Assembly (NCBI GenBank): GCA_050180015.1
Contig: JBFXEO010000046.1
Location: forward strand, 1 to 15,731
DNA: 15,731 bases
Direction of reading: 5' to 3'
Source: JBFXEO01 sp050180015
GTDB taxonomy: Bacteria; Bacteroidota; Bacteroidia; Bacteroidales; Tenuifilaceae
In this document: positions 7,114-14,681 of the stretch, in pieces
Layout: the number at the start of each line of letters is the position of its first letter
Numbering within the stretch: the stretch's first letter is position 1
Position numbers and translations under genes: made by a program
Notes under the pieces: model-generated
Database searches by the model: none
What the model saw: only the letters and a program-made list of their open reading frames with translations
Told to the model about the DNA's origin: nothing

Positions 7114-8385
7114 TTACTTCCCGCTTGACATTGTGCTTATTGCGGAAAGCATATTGCCATAAACCATATTAAGCGATGCAATATTCTTATTTAGAAGTTC
7201 AACGGCGTCAGAGAATTTCTCCGTTTCAGAAACCGTTATGTTCAATTTTTTAATCATTCCATCAACACCGGCATAAATTTTCTCTGCTTCTTTCAGCCGC
7301 TGGTTCGTTTCTTGCAGGTGTAATTCATGCGCAGCATTTAATGCTGCCATGTTTTTATTCAAGCGTTCTAACTGTTCCTTGTAACCATTGCTCCCATCGG
7401 AAATAACTTTACCGTTAGCATTCATAGAATCGGAAAGCTGTTGATAGGTTACCCCAATAGCGCTTGCTGCCTTTTGGTATGTTGCCGCAAGGCTGTCAGA
7501 TGCAGCCCCAAGGTTATTTGCCACTTGCTCCACAGATTCCGTAATTCTTCCTCCGACAGTTTTACCCGCAACAGTTAGTTCGTTCTCGAGATTCTTTACA
7601 GATTGATTTACGCCATCCAAAAAATTTTTCCCCGATTCAGACATAACTCCAGAAGTTTTCTGAATATCGTTGGAGAGTTGGTTCATCGAATCATTTAGTG
7701 TTTGTCCGCTCTGGCTATAATTTTGGTTAAACGTGTTGACAGACTCTGAAGCTTTGGATAATTTTTCCGAAAAATCTTTAACAACTAATGTAGAATTTGA
7801 AATATCGGCTATTTTATTGGATGCTTCACCTAATTTATGCAAACCTTGACTAACCTTATCGAAAAGGGCAGGGCTAATTTCTGCGTTCTCGAGCATTTTA
7901 TTAAACTTTTCAGTAAAAATTAATGCACCACCAACGCCTCCCCCACCGCCACCTGTAACACCGACAGCCGGATGAGGAACTGACGCAACCGCAGGAGGCG
8001 TTTCCGTGCTTGGGGCAACCGCCGGTGTCCCCTTCCCGGGTACGGCAGAAAGAACGCCCGTGATTATTTCTTGTATTTCTTCGGGTCCTAAACTTTGCCT
8101 TCTGCTACTCCTGTAACCTTTAATTTCATCCTCTTCGGTCATACCGGTAAGTTCGGGATATACCAATGTCCAATCTAACTCTTCGTGTATCGGCTCAAAT
8201 GCTGAGAAAAAGAAGATTATTGCCTCGGTGCCCATCCCTAAAAGTAGCATTGGTCCCGCGCCTTTTAGGTGAAGAATTTTAAAAAGGGCGCCAAGAATCA
8301 CAACTGAAGCACCCCATCCATAGAGGTATTTCATAAAGCTTTTCCATTTCTTGGACGTTACAATTTCTTCAATATTGATTTTCAT
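7114..8385 (-). CDS. gldL: Type IX secretion system motor protein GldL/PorL, with long C-terminal extension
   Basis: Residues 1-80 are canonical GldL: KKWKSFMKYLYGWGASVVILG, two transmembrane helices (about 19-38 and 44-63), then SAFEPIHEELDWTLVYPEL. Lys36 in helix 1 and Glu54 in helix 2 are the charged intramembrane residues expected to serve proton translocation in this family. The remaining 340 residues are cytoplasmic. A Pro/Ala-rich linker (about 117-142) ends in a run of six glycines (about 143-150), followed by a long alanine-, serine- and asparagine-rich helical region to residue 423 with coiled-coil character (for example SVEQVANNLGAASDSLAATY). At 423 residues it far exceeds the roughly 215 of F. 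johnsoniae GldL and roughly 310 of P. gingivalis PorL. It lies between gldK (42-base gap) and gldM (33-base gap). Confidence 0.95.
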   Translation of the reverse strand: MKINIEEIVTSKKWKSFMKYLYGWGASVVILGALFKILHLKGAGPMLLLGMGTEAIIFFFSAFEPIHEELDWTLVYPELTGMTEEDEIKGYRSSRRQSLGPEEIQEIITGVLSAVPGKGTPAVAPSTETPPAVASVPHPAVGVTGGGGGGVGGALIFTEKFNKMLENAEISPALFDKVSQGLHKLGEASNKIADISNSTLVVKDFSEKLSKASESVNTFNQNYSQSGQTLNDSMNQLSNDIQKTSGVMSESGKNFLDGVNQSVKNLENELTVAGKTVGGRITESVEQVANNLGAASDSLAATYQKAASAIGVTYQQLSDSMNANGKVISDGSNGYKEQLERLNKNMAALNAAHELHLQETNQRLKEAEKIYAGVDGMIKKLNITVSETEKFSDAVELLNKNIASLNMVYGNMLSAISTMSSGK

Positions 8386-8427
8386 GCGTCTGATTTTTAA
8401 TTGATTCGGACACCAAGCTTTTTATAC

Positions 8428-9756
8428 TCATTTAACTCCAAGGTATCCACGTACACATCTAAAACCAATATAAGATTTTGCGGAATCTTGGTATTCATAC
8501 GTACGTGTTCCAACCTGAAGGAAATAACTAATATCTTTCCACGATCCCCCCCTCACTACCTTGCGTTTCATTGCCGGTAAATCATTCGGCTTTGCATTGT
8601 ACTTATAGTCAGGGTTCATGTCATGCATGAAAGAATAGGCACTTTCGTCGTAAGCATTTGCAGTCCATTCAGCAACATTACCAGCCATGTCGTACAAACC
8701 AAAATCGTTAGGCTCATAGGTGCCAACAGCAATGGGTATCAGTCCTCCATCATCAACATAATTCCCTCTCATTGGTTTGAAGTTAGCCAAAAAACAGCCT
8801 TCTATATTACGGGGATATGGACCTCCCCAGGGATACATACTGTGATCGAGATTCCCACGAGCAGCGTATTCCCATTCTGCTTCCAGCGGAAGGCGGTAAT
8901 CCTGAATAGTGGTACCATCTACTGCCAAATACTTATTAAGTAATTGGGTCCTCCAAATGCAAAAGGCTGTTGCCTGTTTCCAGGTTACTCCTACAACGGG
9001 GTAGTTATCAAATGCTGGGTGCCAAAAGTAGCTGGATGTGTATGGTTCATTGAAAGAGTATGAAAAATCAGATATCCAGCAGAGAGTATCGGGATATACG
9101 TTAACCTTATCGCGCATTATAAAACTTTGGCGGTTATCTACTTTTACTTTTTCGCCAAGGCTATTAACTACTTCTCCCTGATCGTAGCTGAGGGTCTCAA
9201 AGTTATAGCGGTTTCTCTTTTGCGCTGCTTGCTTAAGGTCAATCCAGTAATATTCGTAGAAAAGTTTACGGGTATCTATTTCTGTTTTCCCATAAAACGC
9301 ATCCTCCTTGGAGTAGTACAAGGAATTAATGATTTCTCGTTGTTCTTCGTCTTCGGGATCAATGGGTGTTTCCCAGTTTAATACCGGAGGATCTATTTGA
9401 TTCCCAAATTCATCCTCGGTAATAACAAATTCATCATTCTGCTCACCAAGCAAACGTCTTATAATAGAGTCCCTTACATATTCAACAAACTGTCTGTACT
9501 GATTGTTCGTAATTTCGGTTTGATCCATCCAAAAGGCATCTACCGAAACCGTTTTGGTTGGGGCATTGATTGCCCATGCCACATCTTGGTCGTTGCTTCC
9601 AATTGTAAATGACCCCATTGGAATAAAAACCATACCGTAGGGGGTTGGCTCTGCATATCCCCGCCTACCAGGCACTCCGGTAAGTTCTCCATTTCCACTT
9701 GGTGTGCAGCTGTTAAGGAAAACTATTGCAACGCTTATGAAAAGAAACTTTTTCAT
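8428..9756 (-). CDS. gldK: Type IX secretion system ring lipoprotein GldK/PorK
   Basis: A 442-residue lipoprotein. The signal peptide MKKFLFISVAIVFLNSC ends in the lipobox LNSC, with Cys17 as the acylated residue. The rest is a formylglycine-generating-enzyme/sulfatase-modifying (FGE) fold: MVFIPMGSFTIGS (42-54), DAFWMDQTEITNNQYRQF (73-90), VVGVTWKQATAFCIW, YRLPLEAEWEYAARG (287-301), DMAGNVAEW (366-374) and VVRGGSW (400-406). The two catalytic cysteines of true FGE, which follow GGS, are replaced (GGSWKDISYF), so it is structural, forming the outer-membrane-associated ring with GldN. An in-frame TTG at 9777 would add seven residues, but the ATG at 9756 has a GGAG four bases upstream and gives a proper signal peptide. 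An insert of about 125 residues splits the FGE core (about 92-215). It follows porP by 57 bases. Confidence 0.95.
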   Translation of the reverse strand: MKKFLFISVAIVFLNSCTPSGNGELTGVPGRRGYAEPTPYGMVFIPMGSFTIGSNDQDVAWAINAPTKTVSVDAFWMDQTEITNNQYRQFVEYVRDSIIRRLLGEQNDEFVITEDEFGNQIDPPVLNWETPIDPEDEEQREIINSLYYSKEDAFYGKTEIDTRKLFYEYYWIDLKQAAQKRNRYNFETLSYDQGEVVNSLGEKVKVDNRQSFIMRDKVNVYPDTLCWISDFSYSFNEPYTSSYFWHPAFDNYPVVGVTWKQATAFCIWRTQLLNKYLAVDGTTIQDYRLPLEAEWEYAARGNLDHSMYPWGGPYPRNIEGCFLANFKPMRGNYVDDGGLIPIAVGTYEPNDFGLYDMAGNVAEWTANAYDESAYSFMHDMNPDYKYNAKPNDLPAMKRKVVRGGSWKDISYFLQVGTRTYEYQDSAKSYIGFRCVRGYLGVK

Positions 9757-9813
9757 ACTACTCCGTTTATTTAGCAAATAACGTAATTTTTTTCTTTAGA
9801 TTATCAACTTCGA

Positions 9814-10785
9814 TCATAAAAATCTTATGCTTTTGTATTGCTGGGGCGGTTTTTCCTTTTTTAGCTGAAAATTATACCCTACCATAAATTCATGGGATCC
9901 ATCGTTATACTTACTTACGTTACCGGTAGTACAATACTCATAGGCATACCCAATTTTGATCCCGTTGAACAACTCAAAACCAACCATCCCGGTTATGGCC
10001 TCTCCAATACGATAGGAGAAACCGCCCCAGAATTTTTTATTGTACTTCACTATTGAATTAAAAGAGTACCGAGAACTGACAAAATCAGTAGTTATTACCA
10101 CCGATGGCTCAAACTGCCACGCCGGGTTAACATTCAAAGTATAACCGCCTGTTACATAGTACTGGCGTGTGTACCGGGCAGCCTGATCGTTTTTGTTCAT
10201 TTTTGTTTCGTTCAAATGGGTCACGGAGAGCCCAAAAAACATATAGTCTGTATTGTAGTACAACCCTAAACCTAAATCGAAATTAACGGAATTTTCCTTT
10301 TTGGGGGGAACTGCCACATCGGTCGTTCCATCAGGAAAAATCCACGCGGGGTCTATGGAGTTGTTAATTACTCCGCCATTAACACCCACGCCCAGCGTTC
10401 CATCTACAGCCTTAAACTTAAACCGGGCCGCATAGGAGATGCTGATGCCCAAATCATCATCAAAGCCATACTTATCGCTTAAAATGCTTAACCCCACGCC
10501 ACTTTTAAATCCAAAAGGAGAAATGGGCGCATTTATGCTCACCGCTGTACTTTGGGGTGCCCCATCGCCAAAACCGCTAAATTGTAATTTGTTAATTGCC
10601 CCAAATCCTATCATGTTTAAACTGCCCGCATATCCGGGATTTATACTCATTGGATTAAAAAGTATTTGGTTAAACTGTGGGTCCTGCTGGCCAAAGGCAG
10701 CAAATAAAATAAATAAAAAACTGACAGAAAGAATATATTTTTTTGCTATTGGCATATTCAAAAAATAAATGCTCAAAATACCCAT
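9814..10785 (-). CDS. porP: Type IX secretion system membrane protein PorP/SprF
   Basis: Up to 323 residues. A Sec signal peptide (hydrophobic YILSVSFLFILFAAFGQ) is followed by the family opening QQDPQFNQILFNPMSINPGYAGS, then alternating amphipathic strands with many aromatic and glycine residues (SYAARFKFKAV, GLYYNTDYMFFGLSVTHLNET, GGYTLNVNPAWQFEPSVVI), typical of the PorP/SprF outer-membrane barrel. It ends with FMVGYNFQLK. Members are accessory outer-membrane components of the T9SS and also anchor some secreted adhesins. Two starts are possible. ATG 10785 has a GAGAAG two bases upstream, while ATG 10755 gives a more usual signal peptide with no upstream leader residues. It is first in the cluster, as in P. 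gingivalis porPKLMN, and has a candidate promoter and inverted repeat directly upstream. Confidence 0.93.
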   Translation of the reverse strand: MGILSIYFLNMPIAKKYILSVSFLFILFAAFGQQDPQFNQILFNPMSINPGYAGSLNMIGFGAINKLQFSGFGDGAPQSTAVSINAPISPFGFKSGVGLSILSDKYGFDDDLGISISYAARFKFKAVDGTLGVGVNGGVINNSIDPAWIFPDGTTDVAVPPKKENSVNFDLGLGLYYNTDYMFFGLSVTHLNETKMNKNDQAARYTRQYYVTGGYTLNVNPAWQFEPSVVITTDFVSSRYSFNSIVKYNKKFWGGFSYRIGEAITGMVGFELFNGIKIGYAYEYCTTGNVSKYNDGSHEFMVGYNFQLKKEKPPQQYKSIRFL

Positions 10786-10832
10786 TACTTCTCAAACTGA
10801 AAAGTAAAATAAGTAAAAAAAAAGAATACCTA

Positions 10833-10840
10833 CAAATTTA
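10833..10840 (-). promoter_or_regulatory. Putative -7 promoter element for the porP-gldKLMN cluster
   Basis: The minus strand reads TAAATTTG, a full match to TAnnTTTG, 47 bases before the first possible ATG (10785). No convincing TTTG lies 19-21 bp upstream, where the sequence is T-rich (TTTATT). The element overlaps the left arm of the perfect inverted repeat at 10836-10863. The string TAAATTTGTAG is shared with the mlaE upstream region. Confidence 0.45.
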
Positions 10841-10863
10841 TCAACAAATATGTGTTGATAAAT
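10836..10863. repeat. Perfect 11-bp inverted repeat upstream of porP
   Basis: ATTTATCAACA (10836-10846) and TGTTGATAAAT (10853-10863) are exact reverse complements separated by six bases. The repeat covers the spacer and part of the predicted -7 element of the porP promoter, which is a typical place for an operator. The stem is AT-rich and is not followed directly by a T run on the minus strand, so a terminator is less likely. I do not recognise the binding protein. Confidence 0.6.
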
Positions 10864-10890
10864 AAAAAAACCGTAAGGTCTTATACCTTA
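10864..10890 (-). terminator. Weak intrinsic terminator after the arginase-fold gene
   Basis: On the minus strand TAAGGT-ATAAG-ACCTTA forms a 6-bp perfect hairpin (arms 10885-10890 and 10874-10879) followed by CGG and seven T residues (10864-10870). An outer pairing of AAAACCG at the gene's stop codon (minus strand 10935-10929) with CGGTTTT (10873-10867) could extend the structure. The stem is short and poor in GC, so read-through from topA and the arginase-fold gene into porP is possible. Confidence 0.4.
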
Positions 10891-10933
10891 AAAAAATTTA
10901 TTGGTTACTTTTTCGAAGGTAAAAATTGCGGTT

Positions 10934-12115
10934 TTAACCATTTAACGCTTGGACTTTTTGCATAAATCTCAGCCATCGTTCCGGGATTTCCTGCTTCCCG
11001 GCAGTTACATAATCTGAAGAAGAGCAGGGCACAATGATGTTTTTGCGTTCCCCAAAAGCAGTGTTTGAACCTACGGGTATTTCAAACCACCATGTATCGG
11101 ACATCTCGTTACGGTAAAATATCAAATCGACACCGGGTGTTCCTGAATTTATAATAAACTTTTTGATGCCGGTATTCTGCGTATTCAACTTGTCAACGCT
11201 ACGCTGTGCAACGCCTTCGATAAAATGCCATACAAGCTGGGCTGCCAGCAATGCAGACTGACGCGTAGGGTCGTTGTCTGTGTTGTATTCAAATACTCCC
11301 AGGCAGGAAGTTCTATCGCCAATTCCAGCATATCGGGTAAGCTGGCAGGCTTCCTCGGCGTAAAGGCCGTTGGGAGACAGAGCCACATTGCCAGGGGAGT
11401 CAGCGCCGCGTATTGCACCCAGATCAAAACTAACAATATCAGAATTCCTGAGCGTTGGCTCAACTTCACGGTAATTTCCCCGAACATATCCCAGCCGTAA
11501 TAATTCGCAGCCAAACTTTCTTAATCGGTCTATTTTACCGGGGTCAACGAAATAACCCTGATAGCCAATAAGGCTTAAATCAAAAAGCGACAGAGAATCT
11601 TCGGCAAGTAATCTGTTCAGGTAGTTCAAAGAGTGAAAATCGACAGTGTCATTATCTGAATCAATACGTGAATCGACCACTGAAAGGGTTATGAGTTTCT
11701 GGGAACTTTTATACCCCCGATATATGCTCTCGGTAATTTCCTGGGTTCCACCCAGTACAATAACTATCGCACCTTTTTGGCGTAAGAGCTTAATTACATC
11801 AACTGTGGCATTATATGTTTGTGCAGGGGTTTTCGTTTCAACTATATTTCCAGCATCAACAAGTTTCCCCTTAAAATTTATAGCCGAAAGTCCCAAAAGA
11901 TACTGACGAATGGTATCGGGTGAATTTAATTTTGTAGGGTACGGAGAGTTTCTGCTCTCGTTAATGCCAACAATTACAACGTCGTTCGGCTGAATTTCGA
12001 TTCCCTTTTGGTGCAGGGAAATCACCCGGCTCCCCAACGAAGACAACCTGCTAACGCCAAGATTGGCGGATACAATTTGCTCCGGGTTGAGATAGGCTAG
12101 TAATTCGTCCAGCAT
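10934..12115 (-). CDS. Arginase/formimidoylglutamase-fold protein, probably catalytically inactive
   Basis: A 393-residue protein with the order of motifs of the ureohydrolase (arginase, agmatinase, HutG) superfamily, but with metal ligands lost. The GGxH motif is GGTQ (122-125), so the histidine is glutamine. DAHxD is DSRID (148-152), with the histidine replaced by arginine. SxDxD is SFDLG (229-233), with the second aspartate replaced by glycine. Three of six dimanganese ligands are thus missing and hydrolysis of a guanidino substrate is unlikely. The shape DLGAIRGADSPGN still fits the family loop. Residues from about 318 to the end (GTPGVDLIFYRNEMSDTWWF...) exceed the usual length of about 300-320. 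The ATG at 12115 lies 27 bases after topA, so co-transcription with topA is likely, with the T9SS cluster downstream on the same strand. Automatic annotation may call it formimidoylglutamase; its true role is unknown. Confidence 0.85.
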   Translation of the reverse strand: MLDELLAYLNPEQIVSANLGVSRLSSLGSRVISLHQKGIEIQPNDVVIVGINESRNSPYPTKLNSPDTIRQYLLGLSAINFKGKLVDAGNIVETKTPAQTYNATVDVIKLLRQKGAIVIVLGGTQEITESIYRGYKSSQKLITLSVVDSRIDSDNDTVDFHSLNYLNRLLAEDSLSLFDLSLIGYQGYFVDPGKIDRLRKFGCELLRLGYVRGNYREVEPTLRNSDIVSFDLGAIRGADSPGNVALSPNGLYAEEACQLTRYAGIGDRTSCLGVFEYNTDNDPTRQSALLAAQLVWHFIEGVAQRSVDKLNTQNTGIKKFIINSGTPGVDLIFYRNEMSDTWWFEIPVGSNTAFGERKNIIVPCSSSDYVTAGKQEIPERWLRFMQKVQALNG

Positions 12116-12142
12116 GTTGCCTAGGTATTGGGTTATTCGCTG

Positions 12143-14470
12143 CTACTGTTTTTTTCTTCTCCTGGTATATTTTTTTGTACTGCTTTTTTCTGTACCCTGC
12201 GATTGAATAATATTTAAGCACTCCTCGTACGTAAGTGCATGGGCATCTGTTCCTTTGGGTATTTTAAAGTTTGCCCCATTATACGATATGTAAGGGCCCC
12301 ATCGACCATTAAGAACTTGGATTTTAAACTCTTTATCGAAAGTTTTTATATTCTTTTCCCGCTCTTTTCTTCTACCCTCTTCAATTAAATCAACGGCCCG
12401 GTTAAGATCAATACTTAACGGATTATCATCCTTTTTCAGCGAGTAAAATTTAGAATTATGACGAACGTATGGGCCAAACCGTCCCACTCCTATTACTACG
12501 TCTTTATCCTCGTAATATCCAACCGTTCTGGGAAGTTTGAACAGCGAAAGGGCCTCGTCCAGCGTTATGGTTTCAATTAGCTGACCTTTAAGCAAGCTGG
12601 CGAATTGTGGCTTTTCTTTGCTTTCCTTGCTGTTTTCGCCAAGCTGAACCAGTGGCCCAAAACGGCCAATGCGCACACTAACTGTTTTCCCGCTGACAGG
12701 ATCAACTCCCAACACACGTTCTCCTTTGCTATAATCTGATTCTACAGTGGTCTTATCGACAAGGCTGTGAAACGGTTTGTAAAACTGATCTATCATTTTA
12801 GTCCACTCCAAATTGCCAAGGGCAATTTCATCGAACTCCTTTTCGACATTCGCGGTAAAGTTGTAGCTGATTATTTCCTTAAAATATTCAAGCAGGAAGT
12901 CGTTAACCACCATTCCTATATCACTTGGGAAAAGTTTTGCCTTTTCCGCTCCTGTGTTTTCAGATTTTTCGAGCTGGGATATCTTCCCATTTTTTAGAAC
13001 AACGGCGTTATACCTGCGCTCAGCACCCGGCCTATCCTCCTTTACAACATAACCCCGGTTTAGAATTGTTGAAATCGTAGGGGCATAGGTTGATGGGCGG
13101 CCAATCCCCAGCTCTTCCAGTTTTTTCACCAAACTTGCCTCCGAGTAACGGGGAGGGCGTTGCGTAAACCGCTCGTTGGCTACAATTTCTTTGGGCTCTA
13201 AAATTTGACCCGCTTTTACTACGGGAAGCAATTCTTTGCTGCCTTCATCGGAATCGTCATCGTTTGACTCAAAGTAAACTTTCAGAAACCCGTCAAAAAC
13301 AACAACTTCGCCCGAAGCAATAAACTGATAGCTAGATTTTGAAACCGCTATATTTATGGTTGTTTTTTCCAGCTGTGCATCGCTCATTTGAGATGCTATG
13401 GTTCTTTTCCAAATCAAATCGTAAAGTTTCTGCTCCGATGCGCTCCCCGATACTTTAACCCTATCGAACGCCGTGGGCCTAATTGCCTCATGGGCTTCCT
13501 GCGCCCCCTTTGATTTGGTTTTATACTGACGGGGCTGATGATACTTATCGCCATACTCATTCACAATAACCTGCCGGGCAGAATCAATGGCTGCAGATGC
13601 AAGGTTCACCGAATCAGTCCTCATGTAGGTAATATAACCCGATTCATAAAGCTTTTGGGCTATTGTCATGGTTTGCGAAACGGAAAAGTTATACTTTCTA
13701 CTTGCTTCCTGCTGTAAGGTGGAGGTGGTAAACGGCGGCGACGGTGCTTTTTTAGAGGGTTTTTTGGTCACATCCAGCACAGTAAACGCTGCCGTTTTGC
13801 AATGCTCGATAAAGTTCAGGGCTTCCTTCCCATCGGGTAGCCGACTTGACAATTCTGCCTTAATATCTACATCTCCTTTAAAAAGCCCGGTCACCCTGTA
13901 AAATGATGTTGAATTAAACGCAATTATCTCCCGTTCCTTCTCAACGATTAACCGAACGGCAACGGACTGAACCCTTCCGGCTGATAGTGCCGGTTTTACC
14001 TTTTTCCAAAGTATTGGCGAAAGTTCAAAACCCACCATTCTATCAAGAATTCGTCGTGCCTGCTGGGAATTTACAAGGTTAATGTTGATGTCGCGGGGGT
14101 TTTTTATTGCATTCAGAATGGCATCCTTTGTAATCTCGTGAAAAACAATGCGTTTTATCTTTTTCTTGTCGAGTTTAAGAACTTCGGCCAAATGCCAGGC
14201 AATGGCCTCTCCCTCGCGGTCTTCATCGGATGCCAGCCAAACCACTTCGGCTTCAGCCGATGCCTTCTTCAACTCTTCAACCAATTTCTTCTTATCGTCA
14301 CTAACAACATACTCCGGTTTGTAATTTTTTTCTACCTCTATCCCGAGCTTTTTCTTTGATAAATCACGAATATGGCCAAAGCTAGACTTTACAACAAATT
14401 GCTTTCCCAAAAACTTCTCGATGGTTTTGGCCTTAGCCGGAGATTCTACGATAACAAGGTTCTCTATCAT
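12143..14470 (-). CDS. topA: DNA topoisomerase I (type IA, omega protein)
   Basis: A 775-residue type IA topoisomerase that relaxes negative supercoils. The Toprim domain starts LVIVESPAKAKTIEKFLG, with Glu9, and has the acidic triad SDEDREGE (Asp82, Asp84, Glu86). The catalytic tyrosine is Tyr282 in SGYITYMRTDS. QQARRILDRMVGF (136-148), LSAGRVQSVAVRL (162-174) and AHEAIRPT (326-333) are further hallmarks. The C-terminus has no zinc ribbons, with only two cysteines in the whole protein. Instead there are topoisomerase C-terminal repeats, seen as GRFGPLVQ (602-609), GRFGPYVR (663-670) and GRWGPYIS (722-729), then a basic tail KKYTRRRKK. That form is common outside Proteobacteria. It starts with ATG 14470, has a good promoter upstream, and is followed after 27 bases by the arginase-fold gene. 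It is divergent from the penicillin-binding protein gene. Confidence 0.97.
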   Translation of the reverse strand: MIENLVIVESPAKAKTIEKFLGKQFVVKSSFGHIRDLSKKKLGIEVEKNYKPEYVVSDDKKKLVEELKKASAEAEVVWLASDEDREGEAIAWHLAEVLKLDKKKIKRIVFHEITKDAILNAIKNPRDININLVNSQQARRILDRMVGFELSPILWKKVKPALSAGRVQSVAVRLIVEKEREIIAFNSTSFYRVTGLFKGDVDIKAELSSRLPDGKEALNFIEHCKTAAFTVLDVTKKPSKKAPSPPFTTSTLQQEASRKYNFSVSQTMTIAQKLYESGYITYMRTDSVNLASAAIDSARQVIVNEYGDKYHQPRQYKTKSKGAQEAHEAIRPTAFDRVKVSGSASEQKLYDLIWKRTIASQMSDAQLEKTTINIAVSKSSYQFIASGEVVVFDGFLKVYFESNDDDSDEGSKELLPVVKAGQILEPKEIVANERFTQRPPRYSEASLVKKLEELGIGRPSTYAPTISTILNRGYVVKEDRPGAERRYNAVVLKNGKISQLEKSENTGAEKAKLFPSDIGMVVNDFLLEYFKEIISYNFTANVEKEFDEIALGNLEWTKMIDQFYKPFHSLVDKTTVESDYSKGERVLGVDPVSGKTVSVRIGRFGPLVQLGENSKESKEKPQFASLLKGQLIETITLDEALSLFKLPRTVGYYEDKDVVIGVGRFGPYVRHNSKFYSLKKDDNPLSIDLNRAVDLIEEGRRKEREKNIKTFDKEFKIQVLNGRWGPYISYNGANFKIPKGTDAHALTYEECLNIIQSQGTEKSSTKKYTRRRKKQ

Positions 14471-14501
14471 ACCTTAATTATATTGCATTCAAAATTTGGC
14501 A

Positions 14502-14533
14502 CAAAGTAAAACATTTGACGGCTTATGAACAAA
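14502..14533 (-). promoter_or_regulatory. Predicted topA promoter, Bacteroidota type
   Basis: On the minus strand a -33 TTTG (14533-14530), a 20-bp spacer and TTACTTTG (14509-14502) match the consensus TTTG-N19-21-TAnnTTTG, with one mismatch (T for A at the second base of the -7 element). The expected transcript would have a leader of about 25 bases before the ATG at 14470. This is the only promoter in the window where both elements and the spacing fit. Confidence 0.55.
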
Positions 14534-14681
14534 AAAATGATGAAAATGTGTGTAGCCACCCCATGCTATTCCCGTAACCAGCAACTTACCATTAAATTAC
14601 AGCTGTTTTGGTGATAATTGGAAAGATTCAAATCTAAAAAATAATTATTTTTAACTTTACCGCATATTGAATTATTGCACC

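Noticed and set aside
7114..7970. C-terminal region of GldL as a chemoreceptor-like signalling domain
   Set aside because: The Ala/Ser-rich helical composition looks similar, but I see no conserved methyl-accepting hairpin-tip motif, and the N-terminus is clearly GldL.
9757..9777. Seven-codon extension of gldK starting at TTG 9777
   Set aside because: The ATG at 9756 has a GGAG four bases upstream and yields a standard lipoprotein signal peptide; the TTG form does not improve anything.
10838..10861. TTATCAACA on both strands resembles DnaA boxes (TTATCCACA) and might suggest a replication origin
   Set aside because: Each copy has a mismatch in the conserved core, only two copies exist, they form one palindrome, and no dnaA, dnaN or other origin-linked gene is nearby.
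10934..12115. Functional formimidoylglutamase or arginase
   Set aside because: Half of the metal ligands are substituted and no histidine-utilisation or arginine-catabolism genes are adjacent.
14637..14652. 16-bp perfect palindrome of A and T only, upstream of the penicillin-binding protein
   Set aside because: It contains no G or C, the region is very AT-rich, and such palindromes are expected by chance; it carries little information as an operator.
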